From Streptococcus cuniculipharyngis (GTDB lineage Bacteria > Bacillota > Bacilli > Lactobacillales > Streptococcaceae), in assembly GCF_007859195.1 (NCBI RefSeq), contig NZ_VOHL01000001.1:248001-312000 (forward strand): a stretch of 64,000 nucleotides of DNA, in the 5' to 3' direction. The first letter of the stretch is position 1, and every line of letters begins with the position of its first letter. This document shows, in pieces, positions 36,002 to 46,499 of the stretch. Under the pieces are notes generated by a model. That model was not told where the DNA came from. It ran no database searches and saw nothing but the letters and a program-made list of their open reading frames with translations. The translations under genes were made by a program, and so were the position numbers.

Positions 36002-39000
36002 CTAAGATTTTTTGTCTTTGCGTTTCATGAACCTGGATACACCAACAAGACCTAATCCTAATAAGAGGGCATTGTTATCTTCTTCACCAGTTTTTGGTAA
36101 TTGCTGCTGAACAGCTACCAAGGCTTGACTACTTGCACTAGCCTTGAGTGAAAGCTTACTATTATGTAGCTCTGCCCTTGATTCACTGGTGCTTAGTGAG
36201 TCAGATTGACTTGCACTTGCAGAATCTGATACTGAGGTTGACTCGCTTGTACTCAATGACTCAGACTGACTTGCACTTGTTGAATCTGATACTGAGGTTG
36301 ATTCACTGGTGCTTAGTGAGTCAGATTGACTTGCACTTGCAGAATCTGATACTGAGGTTGACTCGCTTGTACTCAATGACTCAGACTGACTTGCACTTGC
36401 AGAATCTGACACTGATGTTGATTCACTGGTGCTTAGTGACTCAGACTGACTCACACTTGTTGAATCGGATACTGAGGTTGATTCGCTGGTGCTTAGTGAC
36501 TCAGACTGACTTGCACTTGCAGAATCTGATACTGAGGTTGACTCGCTTGTACTCAATGACTCAGACTGACTTGCACTTGCAGAATCTGACACTGAGGTTG
36601 ATTCACTAGTGCTTAGTGACTCAGACTGACTTGCACTTGTAGATTCAGATGCTGATGTTGATTCACTGGTACTCAATGACTCAGATTGACTCACACTTGT
36701 TGATTCAGATACTGATGTCGATTCGCTGGTACTTAGTGATTCAGACTGACTTGCACTTGCAGAATCTGACACTGAGGTTGACTCGCTTGTACTTAGTGAC
36801 TCAGACTGACTTGCACTTGTTGAATCTGATGCTGACATTGATTCACTGGTACTCAATGACTCAGACTGACTCAAGCTTGTTGATTCAGACACTGAGGTTG
36901 ATTCACTGGTGCTTAGTGACTCAGATTGGCTCAAGCTTGTTGATTCAGACACTGAGGTTGACTCGCTTGTACTCAATGACTCAGACTGACTTGCACTTGC
37001 AGAATCTGACACTGAGGTTGATTCACTGGTACTTAGTGATTCAGACTGACTTGCACTTGCAGAATCTGACACTGATGTTGATTCACTGGTGCTTAGTGAC
37101 TCAGATTGGCTCAAGCTTGTTGATTCAGACACTGAGGTTGACTCGCTTGTACTCAATGACTCAGATTGACTTGCACTTGTTGATTCTGATGCTGAGACTG
37201 AGTCGCTGGTGCTTAGTGACTCAGACTGACTCACACTTGTTGATTCAGATACTGATGTCGATTCGCTGGTACTTAGTGATTCAGACTGACTTGCACTTGT
37301 TGATTCAGATACTGATGTCGATTCGCTGGTACTTAATGATTCAGACTGACTCACACTTGTTGATTCAGACACTGATGTTGATTCACTAGTGCTTAGTGAC
37401 TCAGACTGACTTGCACTTGTAGAATCTGACACTGAGGTTGATTCGCTAGTACTTAATGATTCAGATTGACTTGCACTTGCAGAATCTGACGCTGAAGTTG
37501 ACTCGCTGGTGCTTAGTGACTCAGATTGACTTGCACTTGCAGAATCTGATGCAGATGTTGATTCACTGGTGCTTAGTGACTCAGATTGACTTGCACTTGC
37601 AGAATCTGATACTGAAGTTGACTCACTTGTACTCAATGACTCAGACTGACTCAAGCTTGCAGAATCTGATACTGAAGTTGACTCACTTGTACTCAATGAC
37701 TCAGACTGACTCACACTTGTTGATTCAGATTGGCTTGCACTTGCAGAATCTGACGCTGAAGTTGACTCGCTAGTACTTAATGACTCAGATTGGCTGACAC
37801 TTGCAGAATCTGATGCTGAGGTTGACTCACTGGTACTCAATGATTCAGACTGACTCACACTTGTTGATTCAGATACTGATGTCGATTCGCTGGTGCTCAA
37901 TGACTCAGACTGACTCAAGCTTGTTGATTCAGATTGTGAGCTTGACTCGCTAGTACTTAATGATTCAGACTGACTCAAACTTGTTGATTCAGATTGTGAG
38001 GTTGATTCACTGGTGCTTAGTGACTCAGATTGGCTCACACTTGCAGAATCTGATACTGAGGTTGACTCGCTGGTGCTTAGTGACTCAGACTGACTCACAC
38101 TTGTTGATTCAGATTGGCTTGCACTTGCAGAATCTGACGCTGAAGTTGACTCGCTGGTACTTAGTGATTCAGATTGACTTGCACTTGCAGAATCGGATTC
38201 TGATGTTGATTCACTTGTACTTAGTGATTCAGATTGACTCAAGCTTGTTGAATCAGAGGCTGATGTCGATTCACTTGTACTTAGTGATTCAGACTGGCTG
38301 ACACTTTCAGAATCTGATGTTGAGGTTGACTCGCTGGTACTTAATGATTCAGACTGACTCGCACTTGCAGAATCTGACACTGACATTGATTCACTGGTAC
38401 TTAGTGACTCAGACTGACTTGCACTTGCAGAATCTGACACTGAGGTTGATTCACTAGTGCTTAGTGAATCAGACTGACTCAAGCTTGTTGAATCTGATAC
38501 TGAGGTTGACTCACTGGTACTTAGTGACTCAGACTGACTCAAGCTTGTTGATTCAGATACTGATGTCGATTCACTTGTACTTAGTGATTCAGATTGACTT
38601 GCACTTGCAGAGTCTGACGCTGACATTGATTCACTGGTACTTAGTGACTCAGACTGACTCAAGCTTGTTGATTCAGATACTGATGTTGACTCGCTGGTGC
38701 TTAGTGACTCAGATTGGCTCAAGCTTGTTGAATCGGATACTGAGGTTGATTCGCTGGTACTTAGTGACTCAGACTGACTTGCACTTGCAGAATCTGACAC
38801 TGAGGTTGATTCACTAGTGCTTAGTGACTCAGACTGACTCAAGCTTGTTGAATCTGATACTGAGGTTGACTCACTAGTACTTAATGATTCAGACTGACTC
38901 ACACTTGTTGAATCTGATACTGAGGTTGACTCACTGGTACTTAGTGACTCAGACTGACTCAAGCTTGTTGATTCAGATACTGATGTCGATTCACTTGTAC

Positions 39001-40777
39001 TTAGTGATTCAGATTGACTTGCACTTGCAGAGTCTGACGCTGACATTGATTCACTGGTACTTAGTGACTCAGACTGACTTGCACTTGCAGAATCGGATTC
39101 TGATGTTGATTCACTTGTACTTAGTGATTCAGATTGACTTGCACTTGCAGAATCGGATTCTGATGTTGATTCACTTGTACTTAGTGATTCAGATTGACTT
39201 GCACTTGCAGAATCGGATTCTGATGTTGATTCACTTGTACTTAATGATTCAGATTGACTCAAGCTTGTTGATTCAGAGGATGAGGTTGACTCAACGGTAC
39301 TGAGTGATTCGGACTGACTGGTGTAGATTGACTGTGAAGTGCTCTGACTAATCGAATCCGATGTTGAGTGAATCGTACTTGTTGAGGCAGATAAACTCTC
39401 CGATTGTTCTTGGGAAGTTGATTGACTAATTGACTGGCTAGTACTTCTAGATTCACTGGCACGATTTGATAGTGATTGCGAAACAGAATGGGATACTGAA
39501 GTGGTATATTCATTGGACGTAAACGACGTGCGATAATTAACCAGCATCCCTCCGAGGTTAGAGCTACCATTTTTTTCATCAACTGTCGCCCGAACATCAT
39601 TTCTTGTATTAGTCGCTGCCTGGACATACATGCTGACATTAGCTAGAGAGTCACCGACTTGGGTTTCAAAAGTGAAAATAGCTTCACTTCCCAATGGAAT
39701 CATTGTATCACCGAGAGAATAATTATTTCCCCAATAACGACCTGAATAGTCTGTCGTTGTTAGGTTCACCCCAAGTGCTTTTTTCTCTCCTGTCGTAGAA
39801 GCACTGTCAACTGTTCGATAGTTATTGTTATTTTTTGAAATTGGCTGGCCATTAACCTTGACATTTTGCGGCTCTCCCATATTGGAAACTGCTGCCACAT
39901 AAAGCCCTGGGAAAGCTTGGCCACTTCCTGGCGGAGTGAAGCGAACAACCCAAGAAATAATATTGGTTTGTGGGTTAAGGTAGCCCTCAACCGAAGTAAT
40001 GGTTTTTCCCTGAGTTTTAGCATTAGCATCTGATTCCTGGAAAACAAGAACTTGATTCCCCTCGCTATCCACCTGAGAGCCAATTGTGCTTGCTATCGTT
40101 GAGTCAGTAATAGTGGTGACCGTTTCTGTTTCAGCTGCCCTAGTTGTCGCTGAAGACACACTACGAAAACCAGAAAAACTTCTAAAGTTACTAATGACTT
40201 GACTAGTGCTAGTTGAATCTATGCTGCTAGATTCTGAACCCTGTTCTGACTCCGAAGATGACTGAGAAGAGCTAGTTGACATCTGGCTTTCTGATTCTGA
40301 AACCAGGTCAGTCATCCTCTGTGACTCGGACACAGGCACTGCAGCTGACTCCTGTTCAGAAGTAGCTAATTGAGAAACTTGGGAGGGGATGTCTTCTGTT
40401 TGAGGCAGTGACTGACTGCTTGGGTCTGCCGTCGCACTCAAGGTCACCTCAACCTGCCTTGTTTCTGCCAAGGTAGGTTGTTCAGTTGTTGCCACTTCGG
40501 CCGCTGGTTGCTCTTCCGCCAACACATTATTGTGGACTAGGGCTCCTCCCCCAATAGCTCCTAAAGACAGGAAGGCCTTTAAATAAGGTGATTGAGCTAA
40601 GAGCGACTCATCTGCACAAATCTGGGAGTCTTGTTGGGCTGATGATTTACCCATCATACGAACAAAATGGAGTTTGGACAATAAAACACTAATCCAGCGC
40701 TTACCGGATTTTCGTAAAATGACCCGCGTTTCTTGTCCAACGATGGCTAATAATTTATTAACTGATCGATGTTTCAT
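36002..40777 (-). CDS. Serine-rich-repeat glycoprotein adhesin
   Basis: A 1591-residue cell-wall adhesin. The N-terminus is the long (about 85 residues) signal peptide of accessory-Sec substrates: a basic part with RKSGKRW, then a core with GAIGGGAL. A short Ser-rich region and a folded ligand-binding region at about 210-430 follow. Residues about 490-1530 are some fifty 20-residue repeats of [20 protein letters not shown] type. The protein ends in LPKTG (1560-1564), a hydrophobic stretch and RKDKKS for sortase anchoring. Serines would be glycosylated by GtfA/GtfB. Unusually it is the last gene of the locus, downstream of gtfB; in most species it is upstream of secY2. Ligand unknown. Confidence 0.95.
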   Translation of the reverse strand: MKHRSVNKLLAIVGQETRVILRKSGKRWISVLLSKLHFVRMMGKSSAQQDSQICADESLLAQSPYLKAFLSLGAIGGGALVHNNVLAEEQPAAEVATTEQPTLAETRQVEVTLSATADPSSQSLPQTEDIPSQVSQLATSEQESAAVPVSESQRMTDLVSESESQMSTSSSQSSSESEQGSESSSIDSTSTSQVISNFRSFSGFRSVSSATTRAAETETVTTITDSTIASTIGSQVDSEGNQVLVFQESDANAKTQGKTITSVEGYLNPQTNIISWVVRFTPPGSGQAFPGLYVAAVSNMGEPQNVKVNGQPISKNNNNYRTVDSASTTGEKKALGVNLTTTDYSGRYWGNNYSLGDTMIPLGSEAIFTFETQVGDSLANVSMYVQAATNTRNDVRATVDEKNGSSNLGGMLVNYRTSFTSNEYTTSVSHSVSQSLSNRASESRSTSQSISQSTSQEQSESLSASTSTIHSTSDSISQSTSQSIYTSQSESLSTVESTSSSESTSLSQSESLSTSESTSESDSASASQSESLSTSESTSESDSASASQSESLSTSESTSESDSASASQSESLSTSESMSASDSASASQSESLSTSESTSVSESTSLSQSESLSTSESTSVSDSTSVSQSESLSTSESTSVSDSTSLSQSESLSTSESTSVSDSASASQSESLSTSESTSVSDSTSLSQSESLSTSESTSVSESTSLSQSESLSTSESMSASDSASASQSESLSTSESTSVSESTSLSQSESLSTSESTSVSDSTSLSQSDSLSTSESTSVSDSASASQSESLSTSESMSVSDSASASQSESLSTSESTSTSDSESVSQSESLSTSESTSASDSTSLSQSESLSTSESTSESDSASASQSESLSTSESTSASDSASASQSESTSVSQSESLSTSESTSVSDSASVSQSESLSTSESTSQSESTSLSQSESLSTSESSSQSESTSLSQSESLSTSESTSVSESTSVSQSESLSTSESTSASDSASVSQSESLSTSESTSASDSASASQSESTSVSQSESLSTSESTSVSDSASLSQSESLSTSESTSVSDSASASQSESLSTSESTSASDSASASQSESLSTSESTSASDSASASQSESLSTSESTSVSDSTSASQSESLSTSESTSVSESTSVSQSESLSTSESTSVSESTSASQSESLSTSESTSVSESTSVSQSESLSTSDSVSASESTSASQSESLSTSESTSVSESTSLSQSESLSTSESTSVSDSASASQSESLSTSESTSVSDSASASQSESLSTSESTSVSESTSLSQSESLSTSESTSVSESTSLSQSESLSTSESMSASDSTSASQSESLSTSESTSVSDSASASQSESLSTSESTSVSESTSVSQSESLSTSESTSASESTSASQSESLSTSESTSVSDSASASQSESLSTSESTSVSDSASASQSESLSTSESTSVSDSTSVSQSESLSTSESTSVSDSASASQSESLSTSESTSVSDSASASQSDSLSTSESTSVSDSTSASQSESLSTSESTSVSDSASASQSDSLSTSESRAELHNSKLSLKASASSQALVAVQQQLPKTGEEDNNALLLGLGLVGVSRFMKRKDKKS
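36180..39310 (-). repeat. About 52 tandem 60-bp repeats
   Basis: The repeats keep strict 60-base phase, with two 36-base additions (near 37720 and 38110) that insert a 12-residue unit. Neighbouring units are often identical over the whole 60 bases, as at 39060-39240, a sign of recent duplication and gene conversion. The copy number is likely to vary between isolates and to be misassembled by short reads. Confidence 0.93.
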
Positions 40778-40894
40778 TTAATTCTCCTTTGAAACGACTG
40801 TTTTTCGTACTTTCTTCTTTTTCTGATTGATTATACTACAATATGTACGGATAAACAAGTAGAATCATAAAGAAAATAAGTAATTGTTAATGGT

Positions 40895-42217
40895 TTACCC
40901 CAAAAATTGCTGATAAAAATCAATGGTTGAGACATTGGCGTGTTCCCGCTGATTTTCTAACAAACTATACCAGTGGTAACGATCTGTTAAGCAGGCGCGA
41001 AGGGTTGCGACCAGTTTTTCTCGTTCATTGGTCTGAAATACTTGTGAGGAAGACACATAATGGCGATTATGAGCTGTTTTATCAAAACTGAAAAGAAGTA
41101 ATTCACGTTCGAAAGCAGTCCGACAGGCTGACAGTAGTTCTCGCCCATAATTAATATCCAAGTAAAAACTTGATTTCTTAAAAAGTTCCTCAATAGATGC
41201 TGGACTAGAATTGGGGTAAAGACGAACATTATCATAGGTTTTCAATCTCACCAATTTACTAGACATTTCTGTGACAGCCGCAATATTAAAGGTTAACTCT
41301 GGCAAATCCTTAATCAGTTCTTCCACCTGCTCAATCTGATCGGAATTCGTGACAATCAAGGCCTCAGGGTAAAAGGACTGATTTGGCTTGAAAGGGTAGA
41401 GGAAGCCGAGATAAGAAAAGTGCTGCAAGTCTTTAGGCTGGACCATGCTTTTGATTTTCTTAAAAACAGCTGAATCTTGGACAGCAATCTGCGTGCTTAC
41501 CGTCTTACTATCCAACAGAAAAGTCATATTAGCAGGCAGTTGCTCCCCTATCCCCTCTTGCCAAAAGAGAATGTTATTTTGCGCTTCCTTGCTTTCAAAG
41601 GCTGTCAAGAAAGATTTACCTAGGGAATTATAAAAAATACGGTCTAGCTGGAAGCCTGCTTCTTTTAAATAATAGGCATAAAAAGCTACCTGTGATGGAA
41701 AAATACTCACCTGTTGTTTGTAATTAATAATGACATCACCTGTCTTATAATTCTCAACAACAACCTCCTTCTGCTGGGCATCGTAATAACTTTTAGATAG
41801 CAATTCACCATTTTTAGCATCATAAATTGACTGGGCAAAACGATAGCCTTTACGATTATAATGGTCACTACTGATTATTTTTCCTGATTTATCAAACCAA
41901 TCCACTTGTTGGATAAATCGTCTATGTTTAGGGGTGGCATAATGAATAGCAGCCCGCCGTTGATGGTAGTCCCAGACATTGGCTTCCTGACTATTTCCCC
42001 TAATCTCCCAGAAATCGGGAATGGCCAGTTGGTTAAAATAAAGAGGCTCTCCCTGGCTCAACTGGTAGCCGGTCATGAATTGATAAGGAGAGGTCACATC
42101 TTCAGGCAACCAGCCATTATCTTCCAAAACCACCGTGGGGTGCTGGTAGCCTGACTTGAGCAAGGAAAAATGCAGGTCCCAGCTCTTTTGATGATAGGTA
42201 TCAAATAAATTAATCAT
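40895..42217 (-). CDS. gtfB: GtfB, chaperone subunit of the SRR O-GlcNAc transferase
   Basis: GtfB (Gtf2) binds the unfolded serine-repeat polypeptide and works with GtfA in a heterotetramer to add the first N-acetylglucosamine. The 440 residues show the paired N-terminal beta meander and a degenerate GT-B fold without catalytic Glu residues, as in the family. It overlaps gtfA by eight bases and is followed 118 bases later by its substrate gene. Confidence 0.9.
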   Translation of the reverse strand: MINLFDTYHQKSWDLHFSLLKSGYQHPTVVLEDNGWLPEDVTSPYQFMTGYQLSQGEPLYFNQLAIPDFWEIRGNSQEANVWDYHQRRAAIHYATPKHRRFIQQVDWFDKSGKIISSDHYNRKGYRFAQSIYDAKNGELLSKSYYDAQQKEVVVENYKTGDVIINYKQQVSIFPSQVAFYAYYLKEAGFQLDRIFYNSLGKSFLTAFESKEAQNNILFWQEGIGEQLPANMTFLLDSKTVSTQIAVQDSAVFKKIKSMVQPKDLQHFSYLGFLYPFKPNQSFYPEALIVTNSDQIEQVEELIKDLPELTFNIAAVTEMSSKLVRLKTYDNVRLYPNSSPASIEELFKKSSFYLDINYGRELLSACRTAFERELLLFSFDKTAHNRHYVSSSQVFQTNEREKLVATLRACLTDRYHWYSLLENQREHANVSTIDFYQQFLG

Positions 42218-43718
42218 CTGCTAACTCCTTAAATAATCGTTCCCATTTTTTAACAACTTTCTCCGATAAAAACTCACTGGCAATGTGATAAGAGGCCTGC
42301 TCCAAATCTGACAACTTATCCTTCTGGAAAAGTTGCTTAATCGCTTGAGCAAATGAAGCCACAATAGTTGCTTCATCTTGATCATCCATTTGAGGAATGA
42401 GGTAACCATTTTTATTTGGAGCAATAAATGTCTGGTTGCCATAAGGAACGTCAAAACCAATCATAGGCAAGCCCGCTCCAACTGCTTCTAAAAGGGTTAA
42501 GCCAAAACCTTCGCTAGTAGAAGCGGTCAAATACAACTGATAATTCTGATAAATCTCAGTCAGCTCTTGATGTCCTTTTAAACGAATGTAACCTTCTGCT
42601 TGATGGCTAGTGATGATTTGTTTAAGCAGGGCTTCTTCCCCCCCTTGACCATAAATATCAAAGATAAGGTCGGGCAAGCTCTTTTTAGCTTCAATAACGG
42701 CCTTAACCAGCCAGTCCACATGTTTTTCGGTTGCCAAACGTGAAGCTGTCATGGCATGATAAGCCTTGCGCTGTCCCTTAGGATAGGACAGATTTGCTAA
42801 ACTGCCAACAGGAATGGTGACCAGACGTGGAAGTGGCTTTCCCAACTCTCTCAATTGTTGACTTAAGACCTGCTTTTGTTTGTCAGTTGCCAGGACAAAA
42901 AAATCAACATGTTGCGCATACGACAGCTGGTATTCATAATAATTATTCCACAACAAGTGGCCCTCTTCTTCCGTTCCTTTGACATAATGTTCCGCATGAA
43001 TCACCACCCCTAGACGAGCAGGTTTAACATGGCGAAAAACAGCTTGACCAATGCCTGTTGCCCGATCTAAGATAATGGTATCTTGCTTCGTCAAGGCTAG
43101 CTTGTCCAAAAAATGAGCCACTAGCTCTTCCTTAGACATGAGCAGACGGTCTGGAAAACGGAAAAATGAACCCGTATCTGACATGATTTCATCGTAGGCC
43201 ACACTACCATCTTCATTATAATAAGAACGCTGGTAGAGATGGGCCTTATTTTGCTTGGGGTAATAAAATTCAGTAAACATTTTAGTGTAGGAGTAAAAGT
43301 CCTTCCTGATCACACAACCCCGTGAAACGTATTCGACCCGATGCACAATATCTTGATTCTCATCCTTGAGATAGGCCGTCACAAACTGGTTCTTGACGTC
43401 ATCAAAGAAACGAACCCGTTTACCTTGACGCTCAGTTCGATGAACTTCTCCATCATATTGGGTTAATAAATCATCCAAGGTGAAACTTGTCGGCGCTAAT
43501 TTTTGATCCGTAAAGGCCAAATAAAGCCAGATAACTTCTTCATCTCGAAAACCAATATTACGGGTTAAATCAATAATATTATCCTGACCAATAAAATCAG
43601 TAAAAATAAACTTGCTCTCTATTTCTAACTGACGTAAACATTGGGCCCGATAAGCCTGAGCATATTCAACCCCACTGCTGGCCCAGCCAATTCCTAAATT
43701 AATATTGTAAACTGTCAT
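42210..43718 (-). CDS. gtfA: GtfA, catalytic subunit of the SRR O-GlcNAc transferase
   Basis: This GT4-family retaining glycosyltransferase of 502 residues begins MTVYNINLGIGWASSGVEYAQ, the family signature. It has the donor-site segments MTASRLATEKHVDWLV and STSEGFGLTLLEAVGAG with the EX7E pair. The start is ATG 43718 with TAGGA upstream, seven bases after the secA2 stop; earlier starts lie inside secA2. It adds GlcNAc to Ser/Thr of the adhesin in the cytoplasm before export. Confidence 0.94.
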   Translation of the reverse strand: MTVYNINLGIGWASSGVEYAQAYRAQCLRQLEIESKFIFTDFIGQDNIIDLTRNIGFRDEEVIWLYLAFTDQKLAPTSFTLDDLLTQYDGEVHRTERQGKRVRFFDDVKNQFVTAYLKDENQDIVHRVEYVSRGCVIRKDFYSYTKMFTEFYYPKQNKAHLYQRSYYNEDGSVAYDEIMSDTGSFFRFPDRLLMSKEELVAHFLDKLALTKQDTIILDRATGIGQAVFRHVKPARLGVVIHAEHYVKGTEEEGHLLWNNYYEYQLSYAQHVDFFVLATDKQKQVLSQQLRELGKPLPRLVTIPVGSLANLSYPKGQRKAYHAMTASRLATEKHVDWLVKAVIEAKKSLPDLIFDIYGQGGEEALLKQIITSHQAEGYIRLKGHQELTEIYQNYQLYLTASTSEGFGLTLLEAVGAGLPMIGFDVPYGNQTFIAPNKNGYLIPQMDDQDEATIVASFAQAIKQLFQKDKLSDLEQASYHIASEFLSEKVVKKWERLFKELADD

Positions 43719-43725
43719 ATAATTC

Positions 43726-46050
43726 CTAACCAAAGTAAATGATAAGTCGTCCATTTGAAGTTTTTTCAACCTCACTTAGACAAAGATAGGTTAACAAATA
43801 GTCTTGCACGCGCTCCTGCATCTTGAGATAGGCTTGATGCGCCTGTTGGTGATAGTCAAACAAGGGATTGGTCTGACTAGCCGACACCCCGCTCAAAACA
43901 AGGCGTAACTGCTGCAAATAATCAACTTCTTCAATCCAGGCTTCATCCAAGGCCTTCAAGCTAGCCAAACGGAGAAATACTGCAAAATCCTGACCTAGAT
44001 ACCGCTGTTTCTGCTCGATTTTGTCCCTAATCAACTGCTGCGTGTAGGCTTTTAAAGCCATCTTATCCTGCAGATCCAAGTGAGAAGGTAAGGATTGGAA
44101 CCGATAGGAAACATGATCCAAGATATAACGCTCCACCACCTGCTCAGACAGATTTTCCGATTGAAAAAGGCGGTGTAGCGCTTGTTCAACCAGCTGTTCT
44201 AGGTCTAATTGAAGCTGATCTTCTCTCAATAAGGCATCGCGTTGGTGGTAAACCAGGTCTCTTTGGAACTTAATACTTTTGTCAAAGGCCAGAGCATTCG
44301 CTCTTTGGAGTTGTCCGAGTTTATCACTCTTGGCCTGGGCTTCTTTGACCAGACGGTAAAGAGACCTGTATCTCTTGTTTCCACCAGATTGACGCCATTT
44401 TTTAAGCTGCCGCTTGTTGCCGTATTCTTCCAAAAGGTCATCCTCTAAAGAAACGAAAAACTGGCTAAAGCCAGGGTCACCCTGTCGTCCTGCTCGTCCT
44501 CTGATTTGTAAATCAATTCGTTCATTAGCAAAACGTTCGGTGGCAATCACTGCCAAACCGCCAAGCTCCCGAACACCTGCTTCTAAGATAATATCAGTGC
44601 CTCGACCTGCCATCTGCGTTGCAATGGTTATGGCCCCATAAGCTCCCGCTCCAGCAATAATCTCAGCTTCCCGAGCACCACTTTTGGCATTTAAAAGCGT
44701 ATGGGCCAATCCCTGACTCAGTAACAGGTTAGAATAAAGTTGAGACATGGTCAAGGATCCTGTCACCAGTAGGACTGGTTGCCCCTTTTTATGACAAGCT
44801 TGAACAAGACTTAAGACAGCTCCTATTTTTTCTGTCAAACTAGGATAGATACGATCGGGTAAATCACGGCGTTGAACCGGTCGATGAGTCGGGATAGACA
44901 CAACTGCCATCTGATAAACCTCTAAAAATTCACCTTCTGCTGTTTTACCAGTTCCCGTCATACCAGCCAATTGCTCAAACAAGAGAAATAAATTTTGATA
45001 GGTAATGGTCGCTACCGTCCTCAATTCAGGGCTAGGGGGCAACTGTTCCTTGACTTCAAGAGCTTGGTGAAGCCCTCCTTGTAATTTGGTTCCTGTTAGC
45101 AAGCGACCTGTTTGTTGGTCAATCAGCTTAATTTCCTCATTTTTAACTAAATAATCTTTTTGCTTAAGGTATAAGTAATGGGCCTTGAGGGCCAGCATTA
45201 GATGTCTAACCAAATCAAAATAAGCCGGCGCATACAAATGCTCTATATTGAAAAATCGTTCGGCCTCCTTAATACCGATTTCGGTAAGCCAAACTTCTTT
45301 CTTACCCGCATGGTAATAGATGCCCCTATCATCCAAGGTGCTGACAAACTGATCAGCCATTTGATAGAGGTTGGACTGAACACGGGGTGCTCCTGAGATA
45401 ATTAAGGGTGTCTGAACCATGTCAAGGAGAACGGTGTCCGCTTCGTCAATAATAGCATAATCTAAAGATGGAAAAAATTTATTTGCTTGGCGATCAGCTA
45501 GATTGTCCATCAAGTAATCGAAACCTAGCTGACTGCTCGTCGTATAAACCACATCTGCCTGGTAAATGGCCCGCTTCTTTTGGGCGTCAGGAGCTTTTTC
45601 TCCCTCCCAGACTGCCACTCCCAACGTGATCCCTAAAAAGTCAAAAATGGGAGCTACTTCAGCAGCATCTCGCTGAGCTAAATAAGCATTTGGGGTTATC
45701 AAAAAAGTCCGTTTTCCTGTAAGGGCATGGAGATATAGAGGAAGAACCGCAGTTAAGGTCTTGCCTTCTCCTGTCTTCATCTCAGCAATATTTCCTTGAT
45801 GTAAAACAATGGCCCCTAAGAGTTGAACATCATAAAGATAAAGTGCCCTTTGGCGAAAAATCACCTCCCTGGCTAAGGCAAAAGCTTGGGGCAACAGATT
45901 GTCAAGTGACTGACCCTGGTTAAAAGCCCGTTTCAAGAGGCTCGTTTTTTCCCGCAAAGCCTGCTCAGATAAGCTTTGGAGCTTGCTTGCTTCCTGCTTA
46001 ATCTGAGCGAGAATAGGCTTTAGTCGCCTTAACTGATATGATGTCCTCAT
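43726..46050 (-). CDS. secA2: Accessory Sec ATPase SecA2
   Basis: SecA2 drives export of the glycosylated adhesin through SecY2. The 774 residues include Walker A MKTGEGKTLTAV, DEAD-type IIDEADTVL, and GRAGRQGDPG of the second motor domain; the C-terminal zinc tail of housekeeping SecA is missing, as is normal for SecA2. ATG 46050 (MRTSYQLRRLKP) follows GGGAGGAGG; the longer frame to 46119 overlaps asp3. Confidence 0.95.
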   Translation of the reverse strand: MRTSYQLRRLKPILAQIKQEASKLQSLSEQALREKTSLLKRAFNQGQSLDNLLPQAFALAREVIFRQRALYLYDVQLLGAIVLHQGNIAEMKTGEGKTLTAVLPLYLHALTGKRTFLITPNAYLAQRDAAEVAPIFDFLGITLGVAVWEGEKAPDAQKKRAIYQADVVYTTSSQLGFDYLMDNLADRQANKFFPSLDYAIIDEADTVLLDMVQTPLIISGAPRVQSNLYQMADQFVSTLDDRGIYYHAGKKEVWLTEIGIKEAERFFNIEHLYAPAYFDLVRHLMLALKAHYLYLKQKDYLVKNEEIKLIDQQTGRLLTGTKLQGGLHQALEVKEQLPPSPELRTVATITYQNLFLLFEQLAGMTGTGKTAEGEFLEVYQMAVVSIPTHRPVQRRDLPDRIYPSLTEKIGAVLSLVQACHKKGQPVLLVTGSLTMSQLYSNLLLSQGLAHTLLNAKSGAREAEIIAGAGAYGAITIATQMAGRGTDIILEAGVRELGGLAVIATERFANERIDLQIRGRAGRQGDPGFSQFFVSLEDDLLEEYGNKRQLKKWRQSGGNKRYRSLYRLVKEAQAKSDKLGQLQRANALAFDKSIKFQRDLVYHQRDALLREDQLQLDLEQLVEQALHRLFQSENLSEQVVERYILDHVSYRFQSLPSHLDLQDKMALKAYTQQLIRDKIEQKQRYLGQDFAVFLRLASLKALDEAWIEEVDYLQQLRLVLSGVSASQTNPLFDYHQQAHQAYLKMQERVQDYLLTYLCLSEVEKTSNGRLIIYFG

Positions 46051-46070
46051 TGCCTCCTCCCTTCTTTCAG

Positions 46071-46499
46071 TTAATCTACTTCCCTTAACACCAGCTGATG
46101 AAACCGAAAGGACTGGCACCCCGCATTGATTAGTCGGATGTGGTAATCATAAGTCTCTGTCGGATAAACAAAATCTCCCCTACCCTCTTTAATGGTTATC
46201 TTGACTAATTCTTGTTCCCAGCGATCATAACAAATGATTTGCAGATAAGGCAGGGACCCCACCAAAAGGTCACTGACTAATTCAAGTTGATAAGTTTTTC
46301 CAGGGCGCAAGAGAGGGAGCTCCGGTTCTCTACGGTCACGCTGATAGTTGGTCCGTGACTGCCATTCATGGAAGCTCAGTCCTGACGGCATGAGTTGATT
46401 GGTCACATGTACTGCTTCTTTTTGCCAAATCAGCTGACTGCCATATAAATAAGTAGACTGCTGATTTTCTCGCCATTTAATCACATAGTATCGTGTCAT
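46071..46499 (-). CDS. asp3: Accessory Sec protein Asp3
   Basis: Asp3 forms a complex with Asp1 and Asp2 that chaperones and modifies the adhesin before export. The 142-residue product has the family's beta-rich, carbohydrate-binding-like build (WRENQQSTYLYGSQLIW, GKTYQLELVSDLL). ATG 46499 overlaps the asp2 stop by four bases, with GGAAGAAA upstream; it lies in the right place between asp2 and secA2. Confidence 0.9.
   Translation of the reverse strand: MTRYYVIKWRENQQSTYLYGSQLIWQKEAVHVTNQLMPSGLSFHEWQSRTNYQRDRREPELPLLRPGKTYQLELVSDLLVGSLPYLQIICYDRWEQELVKITIKEGRGDFVYPTETYDYHIRLINAGCQSFRFHQLVLREVD

Noticed and set aside
36148..39303. Several long + strand frames rich in Leu, His and Gln across the adhesin repeats
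   Set aside because: They are mirror frames of the 60-bp repeats, without ribosome sites or plausible protein composition.
36180..39310. Regular 60-bp repeats resembling a CRISPR array at first sight
   Set aside because: There are no unique spacers; the whole unit repeats and encodes serine-rich protein in frame.
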